Below are positions 10,591 through 21,347 of a stretch of 64,000 nucleotides of DNA, piece by piece (position 1 is the stretch's first letter; every line of letters begins with the position of its first letter). Origin of the DNA: Leucaena leucocephala (Eukaryota > Streptophyta > Magnoliopsida > Fabales > Fabaceae); assembly GCA_037074615.1 (NCBI GenBank), contig CM073524.1:19545406-19609405 (forward strand), given 5' to 3'. The notes beneath the pieces were generated by a model, which saw only the letters and a program-made list of their open reading frames with translations, was not told the DNA's origin and did not search any database. The position numbers and the translations under genes are program-made.

Positions 10591-13500
10591 TGAAACATCC
10601 TTCTTTATATCTCTCAGAGTACTCTTACTATAGCACTCTCAACTGGATTATATCTCTCTTGCCGAAAATTCTGGCAGAAAATAACTGTACTGATTCGGTA
10701 ATTCCTCATGAGAACTACCATTCTACGTAAGTACCCAGGAAAGACTGGATGAACCGGCTAGGTCCACTCACTTCCAGCCTCCTTAGACAGCACTTACGTA
10801 CACAGTACTCTGTATAGTCTACCAGCACAACGGCATTTTCTAGCAAATATCTTTAAAATCTTAACCTTAAAAACTTGACCTTAACCTTAACCTTACATAT
10901 ACTCAATTGGAATTATCTTATATTATTGGAATACCTCTTAGCCTCAAAAACATGAATTTCCAAGAGTTGGGCTTTTGGTACTGTTCACTATCACTGTTTA
11001 CTGGGTAATTCCATATTACAGCCTAAACTTTGGAAATTCATAATTAAATCTAGAAAACTCATATTGAGGTGATTCCAATTTCTAATGAAATATATTTCAT
11101 TTAAATTTGAGAGAAAAATATGAAAATGAGGTTCCCTTGTCCAGATCAAATCAGTTTATTCGTTGAACTTTACTGTTCATTTGGTAAATCTGGAAGTTCC
11201 AGTTTCTTTGCCCCATTTTCAAAAATTCATTTCTCCTTGTATACTTATCCAATTGAGTAAAATTACCTATGGATTTAAATCTCAGAATGTGTACTTTAAG
11301 CTCACCAAAAATCACCAAAAAAATCATTCATTTACTATATGAAATTAGCACATGAACCTCACTGCCTCTGAGTAGTCGTATTATCTTATCCAGATTTTAA
11401 ATCCCAAATTTGAAAAATCATAACAATTCGAGTTCTTAACCAAATGAGGTGTTCTTGGTGTCCATTTAAATCTCTAGATCTTAGATATGTTCATGCCAAA
11501 TTTCATATGAAAACTCGTTGGATAAGTCAATCAAAATACCGATGGAAGTATGCTACCTCATATCGGATTTATGAGTAGCATGCATCATACACACCAAAAC
11601 ATCATCTTGTAATTAAAGTGCACACTCTTTAAGTTATATACAGTCATCCATCAACATTTACCCTCTTTCCTTGAGAAGATCCAGCACCTAGAGCATAGTT
11701 ATGGAGGGTGAGATTCGGGGGAATCTCAATAGCAAGTAATACAAACTATAAGGTTATGCATGTTTGATTAAATGCCTAACATGTTATCATGCAATGGGAG
11801 CTAATTCATGCTTATACATAAGCAAACTCTAACATGCATATTGTCATGAAATATATTGCAAGGAGTGGCACATACTCATAGCACATCATCATAAACATCA
11901 TCACATAATATTCCATGCTCAACCAAACCTTCATGCATAACAAGTAAGCAAATCAATCAAAGCACATAAGTTTATAGTTAAGTATTCTTGCTACATCTTG
12001 TAGATCCTTGTCCTTCCCTTCTAGCAATGGTCTTTCCTTGCCACAAATATCAAAACCTAAACATTACAATATAATTACCAAATTATAACTCCATTCCAAA
12101 CAAATTCCCAGTCTAGTTTCAATAAGCTCCCTTTTTCCAAAAATTCCCATTTTGGTTCCAATACTTCCCATACTTGTTCCTCCACTTTACCCCCACACAA
12201 AATCTCATTTTAAGACAATTGGAAGCATCAAAATCATGGAATTCAAATCACTGTTCACGAGAGTGAACAGTAACCGTGAGGAATTTTCAACATTATAACC
12301 TTAAATTCCAATGGTTTCCAAGGTTCAAAACCTTTCCAATCCTACACAAAATCATCATAGAAACTCCATGGAAGCATTAAATCATTGAAATTCCATTTCC
12401 TTCTATCATGAACAGTGCATGAACAGTGCAACCCGAAATGGTAAAGTCAAGAACATCAACTTACTTCACAACCAAGCATGTAACTAGCTTGTTTAAGCTT
12501 GTCTTAACTCTCTATGACCTAAAACTCATATCCCTTTCACATATGCACAAAAATTCCAGTAGCATCTCCCCAAGATTTAAGCCTCAAAAACCACTTCAAC
12601 TCAAGCACAAACCATAAGAACAAAAGGTAGAAGCAAGGAGACAACTTACCTTACTTGTTTCTTCAAGATCCTTGCTTCCTCCAAGCTTGAAAAATATTTT
12701 GCAAGAGCTTCCTTCTCCTTTCTTGCTCACAGTTTTGGACTTGTAACTGGGGGTATTTATTGCAAAAGTCATGTGCCATTTGAAGGCCAAGATCACCTTG
12801 GAAACTATTTAATCTAATGGTTAAAGGTTTGATCTTGGAATGTCTTTTCTCTTTGGCTCATGACCTCACCACCATGACATCACTAGCATGACATCACTTG
12901 GGACACCTAAGCTCCTCTTCCTGGTGCCATTTTTGAGTCTATGTGGGTCCCACCATGTGCAAACCCTAATTCTTACTTTATTCTCTTTTCTTTTTCTTTT
13001 CAAAATCCATAAATTATTCCTTATTGAGATTGGGCGTCAAGATAACTTTTGAGACTTATTGGGCTGGCCTACGACAAAAATGTTGGGCCTCTTTTAGATC
13101 CAATAGCTATTTAGCATAAATCCCAATGTACTTTCCTTATACCGATATCCTTAAATTATCGTGATCTCAGAATAAATGCTAAACACCTCCTTTAATCGTT
13201 CTAACATTTTTAGAAATTCATTCTAATATAAAATGAATTCTCTACAAAGTTTCATAATTTTTGAGACCCAGAAGTCCTGTTAAAAATTACATATGTTTCC
13301 TTTAACCCTTTATCGGTGTCCTTTTTCACCGTAAATTCCATAATTAATTCTACAGGACTCCTTTTTGACTTCTGTCAACTCCATAAATTCTCATATTAAT
13401 TATAATAATTTACTATCAAATTTCCTCTTATATCCATCCATTATGTGAAATGGCCAAAATGCCCTCCATTTACTTCTGGTTTCTTAGGGCATCACAGTGG

Positions 13501-13652
13501 CATTTTCGTAATTTTGCACTTTGGCTCTTAGACTTTCTTCCTCTTCAAATTAATCCCTTTCTTTACATATTTATGGCCACATCGTTTCCTAAAAATCTCA
13601 TATATTTTATTCAACCTATACATACAGCTTAGTACAGAAATTAGGGATGTTA
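10591..13652 (-). mobile_element. B 3' LTR, about 3.06 kb, split by solo LTR O
   Basis: The plus strand starts TGAAACATCC at 10591 and runs to GGGATGTTA at 13652. The last two bases, CA, are at 16548-16549 after the inserted LTR O. The sequence repeats at 22406-23438 and 31051-32942, B's other LTR. It contains the hairpin GAGATTC-GGGG-GAATCTC (11710-11727) and a TATA-like box at 12754-12762 that is mutated relative to its partner at 32166. Unlike the related LTR P, B carries about 270 extra bases near this end (10601-10880). The left flanking five bases are ACATT (10586-10590). The right flank is lost. Confidence 0.9.
13648..13652. repeat. Target duplication of O, left copy TGTTA
   Basis: It is identical to 16543-16547. 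Removing O and one copy restores B's LTR terminus and purine tract (GGGATGTTACA then TTTCTCTCC), which confirms the insertion. Confidence 0.92.
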
Positions 13653-16542
13653 TGTAACACCCCAATTTTTAGACCCAGAGACTCAGAAAGTGAGCCTGAA
13701 ATATATAGACTATCAGACTCCTTTGAGCAGAAATCCCAGAAACATACAGAGGGTTTTTAAGGATTAAACTGCAAATAAGTCAAAGATCAAGGACTTATAT
13801 GTAAATAGTGAAAGTCCCTAGAAATATAGTGGCCATTTATGCAAGGAAAGGGGTTAAAATTGCAAAAGAAAGAAAATGTAGGGACTTAGATGTAATTATG
13901 AAAAAGTTCAAGGCCAAAAAGAAAAGTAGACAAAAAGGTGGGGTCCTTAAGTGTAATTTTAGCCAAATAAAAGGGATTTAATTATAAAGAAGAAGAGATC
14001 CCTGGGGCTAAAGTGTAATTAAAGAAAGTTAGGCCGGAAGTGGTTCGTACTGCCCGACAGCATTTAAGTCCCAGATTCTACCAGAAGGTAGGGCAGGTGA
14101 CGCCCGGTAACCCAGCCTAATACCGGAATTTTTGAAGACTCCAGATAGCCAGAAATGGACTGATCGTCCAAAAGTTATAAAAATTAATACAGGATGATGC
14201 GCCCTTATGGGGAGGATGTCAGGAAACTGACAGAATACCGATAGGAGGTCTGTAGAAGGAGTTATTCACAAAATAGCAAATTCAGACGGGAGTATGAGGC
14301 CTCCGGGGATCCGGGTTGGAGATTTATCGGTATTTTTAAAGGGGCTAAATGCGATCAGATGACTTCGGTCAGATGACCGTTATAACCCACAAGGATGCCT
14401 GAACACAGTAGGCCACTGTATCCGGAAAAAAGAGCCGGTGTCCGAAAAGGTGTATAATCGGTAAATAATAATTAAAATATTTGGTGAACTGTGGCAGAGG
14501 AAGATTCCTCGTAATGCGTGCCATATAGGTAAGGGACCCAGAAAGCCCAAAAATGGCGCCATTAGAGGCCCAATAAGACTCTTGGACTGATAGGTGGGCC
14601 AGTGTCCAGCAGAACCCCGGAAAAGTGCGAAATTACGAAAATGCCCCTGTGTTGTACAAAAAGGGTAGTAGATGAATGGAGGGCATTCTGGTCATTCTAG
14701 ACAGGCCCAGAGGTCAATACATGTCTAAATAAGGTTGACTAGAGCCAGTATAAGCTTTGACCAGGTCCAGAAAGGTGTGAAATGACGATTTTGTCCTTAG
14801 GGTTAAAATAGGACAAGATAGGGCACCAAGGGCATTTTGGTCATTTTGCAGGGGATCTGTAACTGAGTCTGGACCCAGTATTAAAAAATTAATGATATAA
14901 AGGGTCTAGATACTAAATATGAGGTCAGTAGACATAAAAAGGATCTTCAGAAACATCAGATTCAGAAAACGGCACGTTTTTTGAGGCGATGGACCGGGCC
15001 GGTACCGGATTGGACCGAAAAGCTTCCAGAACCTCCAAATTTCGTCACATGAAGCATATGGGTGGTGAGGTGTCCTATGAGGTGTCCCATGAGGTGTCCA
15101 GGGTGATGCAGTAAAAGAGAATTAAAGAAAATAGAAAATTCTAGGAAAAACCAGGACCACAGGATCATAAGTCTTCCTAATTACAAGATTGCCATTGCTC
15201 AACACTATAAATACCCCCCTTACTCCTTCATTTCGGTGCAAGCAAGAAAGAGAGGAAGAAAGAAGTTCTTGAGAGAGAAAGTGAGAGAAAGAAAGAAGTA
15301 AGGAAGTTCTGGTGGAGTTGGAAGTAGTAGAGAGGTTCTGAAGCTCTGCTTTTGAGGTAGTAACTAATCCTAGATCTTATGTAATGTCTTTGTGATGTGT
15401 TGTTTTGTTTGATTGGATTGTTGTCTTATATGTTATGCTTGAAGCTCTATTCCAATGCTATGATCATATGTTATTGAATATGGAAGCATGCAGCATACTT
15501 ATCTGTACACAATCACAAGCAAGCACCGTCACTCTGCATTACATATATTGTTATGATTGTTGCTACTGGGATTCTTTTGAATCTCATTCCCATACATAAC
15601 ATTACAGGGGAGGTTCTGTCAAAATGAAATTTGGAAATTTTAAGAGACGCCGTTATGCTGCCGAAATTCCGGCAAGAAAGCAGGAACAGGGAAAGGAGCT
15701 GATACGTACTGTGTACGTAGTGCTGTCTAAGGAGGCTGGAAGTGAGTGGACCCAGCAGGTTCATCCAGTCTTTCCTGGGTACTACGTAGAATGGTAGTTC
15801 TCACGAGGGAATTACCGAATCGGTACAACATCGGTTACTTTCTAGAGGAAGATTGTAGCAGTTATGCTGCCGGATTTTAGACAGAAAAAGATGTAATAGA
15901 AATTTGAAGGGATTGATCATACACTGATATATAACAGTTGATTATCTAATAATAATTGTTATCTGGCATGTATGACTGATATGTGATGGTTGTATGTATG
16001 CTCATGTGAAGATTGAATGCTGAAAATAGGGTCAGTGAACAGTAACTCGTGAGGACCTATGCATGTTTGATAAATCATTAAAAATAGTAAATGGTTGAAT
16101 TAATGTATGAAATTTTTATGGTAAAAAGTACACATACTAAGATTTAATTTGATATATATAATGTCCCATTTGGATGTCTGTACGAAAGGATATAAATTAC
16201 CAAAGATGGAACCAAAATGCTGGATTCAGGAGAAAATCACTGGATGAACAGTAACTTTAAAATGTTGACCCACGTTAAATTGTTCAAGTAATGGTCAACC
16301 AATGATTTTTCCCTGAAATATAATTGAGTTATCTTCATGTAGCACTTTGAAACACTTCGTTTCAATTTTTCTAGAATTAGTTATGATTTTTAAAAGTTAA
16401 GTCACTCATCTGGAATTTGCTACAGTGAACAGTACCGAAAAGAGTAAAATTCCAGATTGAGAGTTTGGACTTCTATGACCCTGAAAGTGGTTCCAAATGC
16501 TACTGAATGGTTCCTAAGATGTATAAAATTAAGGATGTGACA
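13653..16542 (+). mobile_element. O: solo LTR, 2890 bp, plus strand
   Basis: It starts TGTAACACCCCAATTTTTAG and ends AAGGATGTGACA, flanked by the perfect duplication TGTTA at 13648-13652 and 16543-16547. No primer site or purine tract adjoins it in its own orientation, so it is a solo LTR left by LTR-LTR recombination. It carries a TATA box (15205-15213), a GA-rich tract just downstream (15240-15310), the hairpin at 15568-15585 and the 150-bp module at 15690-15820. Its sequence is closest to the LTRs of C, Q and J. The insertion lies two bases inside the start of B's 3' LTR. Confidence 0.93.
15205..15213 (+). promoter_or_regulatory. TATA box of LTR O
   Basis: CTATAAATA is followed by CCCCCC and, about 35 bases on, a purine-rich GAAAGA tract. 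The same arrangement occurs in Q (40465-40472), G (60258-60266), H (53941-53949), J (63376-63384) and, reversed, in both C LTRs. It is the likely core promoter and start region. Confidence 0.65.
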
Positions 16543-16549
16543 TGTTACA

Positions 16550-16591
16550 TTTCTCTCCCCCTTAAAATAAATTTCGTCCCCAAAATTTACA
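16550..16591 (-). promoter_or_regulatory. B polypurine tract
   Basis: The minus strand reads AAGGGGGAGAGAAA (16550-16563) immediately before the LTR start TGTAACATCCC, which is now divided by O. The neighbouring inverted repeat (16572-16591) is decayed, with GGGGACGAAATT on one side and AAATTTT on the other. Confidence 0.88.
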
Positions 16592-16602
16592 ACATATACA
16601 CT

Positions 16603-16790
16603 CTACCGAAATAAATCAGGGTACATCTCTTTCATCTTTTCTTCTGTTTCCTAGGTAGCTTCATTCTCTCTTAGTCCTTTCCAGATCACTTTGACTATAG
16701 GAATCTGCTTATTCCGCAGCTGCTTGACCTTCCGATCAACTATTTATACTGGTCCAACTTCATTGGTCAGGTCATCTTGCAGCGCAATTT
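16603..16790 (-). pseudogene. B chromodomain, two nonsense codons
   Basis: After the integrase tail (HDVFHVSQLKKYIPDP) the frame reads IVDRKVKQLRNKQIPIVKV, then WKGLRENEAT, a stop, ETEEKMKEMYPDLFR and a terminal TAG at 16603-16605. This is the chromodomain pattern of Tekay/Del-type elements. Two stops interrupt it: TAA at 16744-16746, and TAG at 16651-16653 where the conserved Trp of ATWETEE is expected. A chromodomain would tether the integration complex to heterochromatin. Confidence 0.82.
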
Positions 16791-16799
16791 CATCTTGTT

Positions 16800-17160
16800 C
16801 AATTACATGCGTTGGATCTGGAATATACTTCTTTAGCTGGGAAACATGGAATACATCATTATCTGGCTGAGATTTGGAGGAAGTGCCAACTTGTAGGCCA
16901 CTGATCCTATCCTTGAGAGAATCTGAAATGGTCCGATATATCTAGGATGCAACTTCTTCACCTTGATTGATCGTCCGGCTCCCGCAGTTGGAGTTAACTT
17001 AAGAAATACATGCTCGCCTTCTTTAAACTCCAACGGCTTTCTTCTGACATCTGCATAACTCTTCATCGACTTTGAGCCATCATCATCCGTTTTCTGATTA
17101 TTGTAATCTGCTCAGCAGTCTGATCCACAATATCAGGATCATACATTCTTCTCTCACTTA
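16800..17160 (-). pseudogene. B integrase C-terminal domain
   Basis: The 16833-17066 frame reads KSYADVRRKPLEFKEGEHVF, then LHPRYIGPFQILSRIGSVAY and LALPPNLSQI. This is the GPY/F-type DNA-binding domain at the integrase C-terminus. A one-base change after SQI shifts the frame away from HDVFHVS, which continues in another frame into the chromodomain. Confidence 0.88.
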
Positions 17161-17167
17161 ACTCAAG

Positions 17168-17860
17168 CTAGCATAAGGGAGATCTACACTTTCGTCCATA
17201 AAGTACTTGGAATGGGGCCATCTGAATACTAGCTTGATAGCTATTATTGTATGCAAATTCTATCAATGGTATATGAGTATCCCAACTGCCTTTAAAATCC
17301 AAGACATATGCTCTCAACATATCTTCTAGTGTCTGGATTGTTCTCTCAGACTGACCATCGGTTTGAGGATGATAAGTTGTACTGAATCTGAGAGTAGTAC
17401 CCATTTCTTGCTGCAAAGTCCTCCAGAAATTTGACGTGAATCGAGGGTCTCTGTCAGACACAATACTGCTTGGGATTCCATGCAGTCTAACAATTTCCTT
17501 TATGTACAACATTGCCAACTTCTCTAGAGAATCCCTCTTATTTATTGCCAGGAAATGAGCTGACTTTGTCAACCGATCAATCACCACCCATGTCGCATCA
17601 TGATTAGTTGGGGTCATAGGTAGTCCTTCTACAAAGTCCATGGCAATACTTTCCTACTTCCATTCAGGAACATCTAGAGGTTGCAATGTTCCTGCTGACT
17701 TCTGATGCTCAATCTTCACTTTCTGGCACATTAAGCACTTAGACACATAAGCCACCACATCTTTCTTCAGTCCAGGCCACCAAAATAATCTTTTAACATC
17801 ATGGTACATCTTGGTCATACCTGGATGTACTGTATATCAGCTTTTGTGTGCTTTATCCAG
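17168..17860 (-). pseudogene. B integrase, zinc-binding region and catalytic core
   Basis: The 17168-17641 frame (157 aa) has an intact D,D-35-E type core: VVIDRLTKSAHF, SDRDPRFTS and GQSERTIQTLEDML, then FAYNNSYQASIQMAPFQVLY. Upstream, 17640-17860 encodes the HHCC region (MYHDVKRLFWWPGLKKDV, CLMCQKVK). A TAG at 17654-17656 replaces the conserved Trp of the WESIAMDF-type motif. Integrase joins element DNA to the chromosome. Judged by motifs the core could fold, but the polyprotein is broken on both sides. Confidence 0.9.
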
Positions 17861-17879
17861 AATCTTTTCCCTTAGTCCC

Positions 17880-18120
17880 CTAGCATTAGGGATGTAGGGT
17901 CTTCCTCTAAACTACAATAATCCATCTGAGGAAATATCAAAATTCTTAGTCTGCCCTCTTTCCAGCTTGTCCTTAAAAATCATTGCGAGCTTATCATGTT
18001 CCTGAGCCTCATTAATCTCATCTTCTATACAAGCTTTGACATGTACTCCCCCGTAGGAACTTTCAGTCACTTGTATCTGATACAAAGGGCTCCAATCTCG
18101 CATATCCTCAATCAACTTTA
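17880..18120 (-). pseudogene. B RNase H-integrase linker
   Basis: The 17912-18115 frame (IEDMRDWSPLYQIQVTESSY) is the conserved spacer between RNase H and the integrase zinc region of this clade. It is cut by a stop from RNase H at its upstream side. Confidence 0.7.
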
Positions 18121-18121
18121 A

Positions 18122-18532
18122 TTATTTGATCATCAAATATGCTACCTGCACCACCTTTCTGCTCAGAGCATCGGCCATTACATTGGCTTTTCCTGGATGG
18201 TATTTAATTTGGAAATCGTAATCCTTTAACAATTCCATCCATCGTCGTTGTCTCATATTCAGCTCTTTCTGATCCTGCAGATACTTCAAGCTTTTGTGGT
18301 CACAGTACAATTCAATTGTAGCTCCATATAAATAATGCCTCCATATCTTCAGAGCATAAACCACCGCTGCAAGCTCCAGATCATGAGTGGGATAATTTTG
18401 TTCATGCAGCTTTAACTGCCGAGAGGCGTAGGCTACTACTCTACCTTGCTGCATCAGTACACATCCTAACCCCTGTTTACTAGCATCAGTGTAGACTACA
18501 TAAGTATGAGTTAGGTCTGGAATAATCAGCAC
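18122..18532 (-). pseudogene. B RNase H domain, all catalytic motifs kept
   Basis: The 136-residue frame has the four acidic motifs in order: YTDASKQGLGCVL, DLELAAVVYALKIW, CDHKSLKYL and ADALSRK. That is a complete RNase H, which degrades the RNA strand of the RNA-DNA hybrid. It is separated by frame breaks from the reverse transcriptase upstream, so it would not be made as part of a polyprotein. Confidence 0.9.
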
Positions 18533-18599
18533 AGGAGTAGTGGTTAATTTCTGCTTTAACTCTTGAAAACTAGCCTTGTACTTCTCGTCCCACTTAAAC

Positions 18600-19450
18600 T
18601 GCTAATTCTTTCTGGTAAGCTTGGTTAGTGGCAAGGCAATTCGAGAAAAGTCCTGGATGAATCTTTTGTAATACCCTGCTAAGCCCAAGAAACTTCTGAT
18701 CTCTGTCACTATCTTTGGCTGCTCCCAACTTAAAACAGCTTCAACTTTGCTAGGATCCATAGCTACCCCGTCTTGGGATATGACGTGACCAAGAAATTTG
18801 ACTTCTAAAAGCCAAAACTCACACTTACTAAGCTTAGCGTAGAGCTGCCTTTCTTTGAGGTACCCAGAACAATTCTCAAATGCCTTTTATGCTCCTCAGC
18901 AGATTTGGAGTAAACCAGAATATCATCTATGAAGACCATCACAAACTGATCTAAATAAGGCCTGAAGATCCGATTCATATAATCCATGAAAATTGCAGGC
19001 GCATTGGTCAAACCAAAAGGCATAACCAAAAACTCAAAATGCCCATAACGTGTTCTGAAAGCAGTCTTTGAAATATCATCTGACTTAATTCTCAACTGAT
19101 ATAGATAGATCGTAAATCAATCTTGGAGAATAGACTCGCTCCAGCCAATTGATCTAGCAAATCGTCAATTCTGGGGAGCGGGTACTCGTTCTTAACCTTG
19201 ATCTTGTTCAGCTCTCTGTAGTCAATACACAGTCTTAAGCTACTATCTTTCTTTTTAACAAATAGCACTGGAGCACCCCAGGGAGAAACACTAGGTCTTA
19301 TAAAACCCTTCTTTAAAAGCTCCTCAATCTGCTTCTTCAGCTCACTCATTTCATTAGGAGCCATCCGATATGGGGCTTTGGATATTGGTCCTACTCCAGG
19401 CACAATGTCGATTGCAAACTCCACTTCTCGCTCCGGAGGTAATCCCTGAA
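18600..19450 (-). pseudogene. B reverse transcriptase, frameshifted
   Basis: The fingers are in the 19092-19688 frame (SKAPYRMAPNEM, LRLCIDYRELNKI, LFSKIDLRS with the first catalytic Asp). The palm is in 18805-19095 (YGHFEFLVMPFGLTNAPAIF and the catalytic VFIDDILVYS at 18922-18933). A frameshift near 19100 disrupts the GYHQLR motif. The connection region (18600-18800) is legible with stops. It copies element RNA into DNA using the tRNA primer. Confidence 0.92.
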
Positions 19451-19499
19451 TTTCCTTTGGAAATACTTCAAAAAATCCACTAACTACTGCAATCGTCTC

Positions 19500-19990
19500 A
19501 ATTCCTTCTTCGACTTCTGCTTGAACAGAGAGGAAAACCATGTATCCTTGACATCCTTTCCGCAGGCATTTATTTGTTTGTGCCTCCATTATGAAATTCA
19601 GTCGTACTTCTGGACTCAGGTCTGCTACCGTCAAACCAAGAACTAGCGTCTTGTTTTTGCAGTCCAGTATTACATTATTGGAGGACAACCAATTTAAACC
19701 AAGTATAACCTCAATCTCTCAGAAAGGCATGCATATTAGGTCTAGGGTTGTATAACAGTGCTCATACTGCATAATAATATTCAAACAAGCATTGGAGGTA
19801 ACTATCCTAGCACCTGTGGGAGTCGTCACATATATGTCATAATTCAATTTACTAACCACCAAGCCTAGACATCTAGCACAATCATAGGAAATAAAAGAAT
19901 GACCTGTACCAGAATCAAACAGAGCAATCGCTAAGTGATCATTAATATAGATTGTACCTTGAATCATCTCAGGTGATTTCTGTGCATCTT
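19500..19990 (-). pseudogene. B aspartic protease region
   Basis: The frame 19719-20108 runs from the knuckle into TIYINDHLAIALFDSGTGHS, with the active-site DSG at about 19908-19916. DSG is usually followed by Ala in this family; here it is Thr. The C-terminal part continues in 19092-19688 (VILDCKNKTLVLG) after a frame break near 19700. The enzyme would process the gag-pol polyprotein. Confidence 0.85.
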
Positions 19991-20051
19991 CTCTGGAAAG
20001 TGCAAATACGCGTCCTTGAGACTGCGGCCTTTGATCAACTGCTGCCTGAGG

Positions 20052-20093
20052 ACATTCCCGAGCAAAATGTCCCAGCTTTCCACAAGTATAGCA
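20052..20093 (-). pseudogene. B gag CCHC zinc knuckle
   Basis: CYTCGKLGHFAREC has exact C-X2-C-X4-H-X4-C spacing, at residues 6-19 of the local frame. It lies between gag and protease, as expected, and would bind element RNA. Confidence 0.92.
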
Positions 20094-20129
20094 GATATTT
20101 TGGCCCACCTAACAAGGCCTATCCCCATG

Positions 20130-21153
20130 ATTTTCCCATATTTGTTGCACACTCGGGCTCTGGGGTCTCTGTTACTCGGCCCTCCTCGGTAGTTTCCTCT
20201 GCCAGGTTTCCTATTCTGCTATGGTTGCTTCCTTTTTCTATAGTTTCTATTTCTTGCAGCATTTTGGCTTTGACCGGCCCTCTCAGGAATTGTCTGTTCC
20301 TTGCTTATAGGCTTAGACGGCATCCTGTGATTCATACTATTCTCTACTATGCGGCATGCCTCTACAGCCTTGTTGAACTGGTTGTACTATTGAGGAGTCA
20401 GCGTCTCCTTCAGCATAGAGTTCAATCCTATGATCAACCTCTCAGTCATCCACTTTTCATCATCTACTTGGCGCAAATATGTTGAATACTGGGACAGACG
20501 AATGAATTTGGCCAAGTACTCGTCAAAGGATTCTCTTTCTCCTTGTCTCAGCACAAGGAACTCTGCTTCTCTTTCATCCCTCACAGACTGAGGAAAATAC
20601 TTCACATAGAACTGTTCAAGAAACACTTCCCAAGTGACTGGAATGTTTCTTGCTTGCATAAGTAGTTCTGTATTTTTCCACTACCTATCAGTATCCTTCT
20701 CCAGCTGGTAGATGGCCATCTGAGCCTTCGTCTCTGTTGGGCAATCCAGAACTTTAAAAATATTTTCCAATCTACTGATCTAATCCTCTGCAGCCTGGAC
20801 CTCAAAGGTTCCTTCAAATATGGGAGGATTATGCTGGCAGAACCTGACCATCCATTGCTGAATGCTAATTACATGATCTGTCTGCTCAGCCCATCTAGGT
20901 GGCTCTACCGGACGCTGTACTCTTTCTGCTGCTGTATTCGCTGCTTCAGATGGTCCTGGAGGACTCATATTATTCACTGCTGTAGCCACTGCTACGGCTA
21001 TAGCAGTATCTCTATCCTGTTCACTTCGTGCTTGGGTCCACGCATTTCTTCTATCATTTTCTGTTGTTGCTCCAGCCTCTCTAAGATTAGCTGATTAATA
21101 TCCCTTGTGTTCTCTGGTTCCTCTATCATAACGGTTCTTCTTGTTCGAACCAT
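20130..21153 (-). pseudogene. B gag, several stops and frameshifts
   Basis: The start chosen is the ATG at 21153 (MVRTRRTVMIEEP), because A's copy begins at the equivalent codon (35142) and a coiled-coil-like stretch follows (DINQLILERLEQQQKMIEEM). A one-base loss then shifts to the frame of 20780-20989 (proline-rich, then HNPPIFEGTFEVQAAED). The capsid-like part is in 20602-20817 and 20387-20659 (EVFLEQFYVKYFPQSVRDER). TAG codons at 20780-20782 and 20681-20683 replace expected Trp codons (AEDW and DRWW). Gag would form the particle that houses reverse transcription. Confidence 0.88.
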
Positions 21154-21347
21154 TTTGCTTTATTGTCTAGTAGAAACTCTAACAGAAGAGGAATACGATA
21201 AACAACATAAATTATATTCCATTCAAAATAGGTCATATTCATACATTATATATATGCCAATTACATATAAGGGGTAAGTCATAATTATCATACATTCATG
21301 TAATTTACACTGTTTACATTATCCTCCATCTCTTTTTACGTTCTTCT

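Noticed and set aside
10857..10890. CCTTAACCTTAACCTTA repeats resembling telomere DNA
   Set aside because: The unit is CTTAAC rather than the plant telomere unit CCCTAAA, and it recurs at the same LTR position in B's partner (about 22690).
15640..15830. Possible hammerhead ribozyme (retrozyme) or tRNA-like element in the LTR module
   Set aside because: I found no CTGATGA…GAAA core and no clear A-box or B-box pair, so neither call is supported.
19952..20485. A 177-residue plus-strand frame
   Set aside because: It is antisense to B's gag, knuckle and protease, all of which are identified by motifs on the minus strand.
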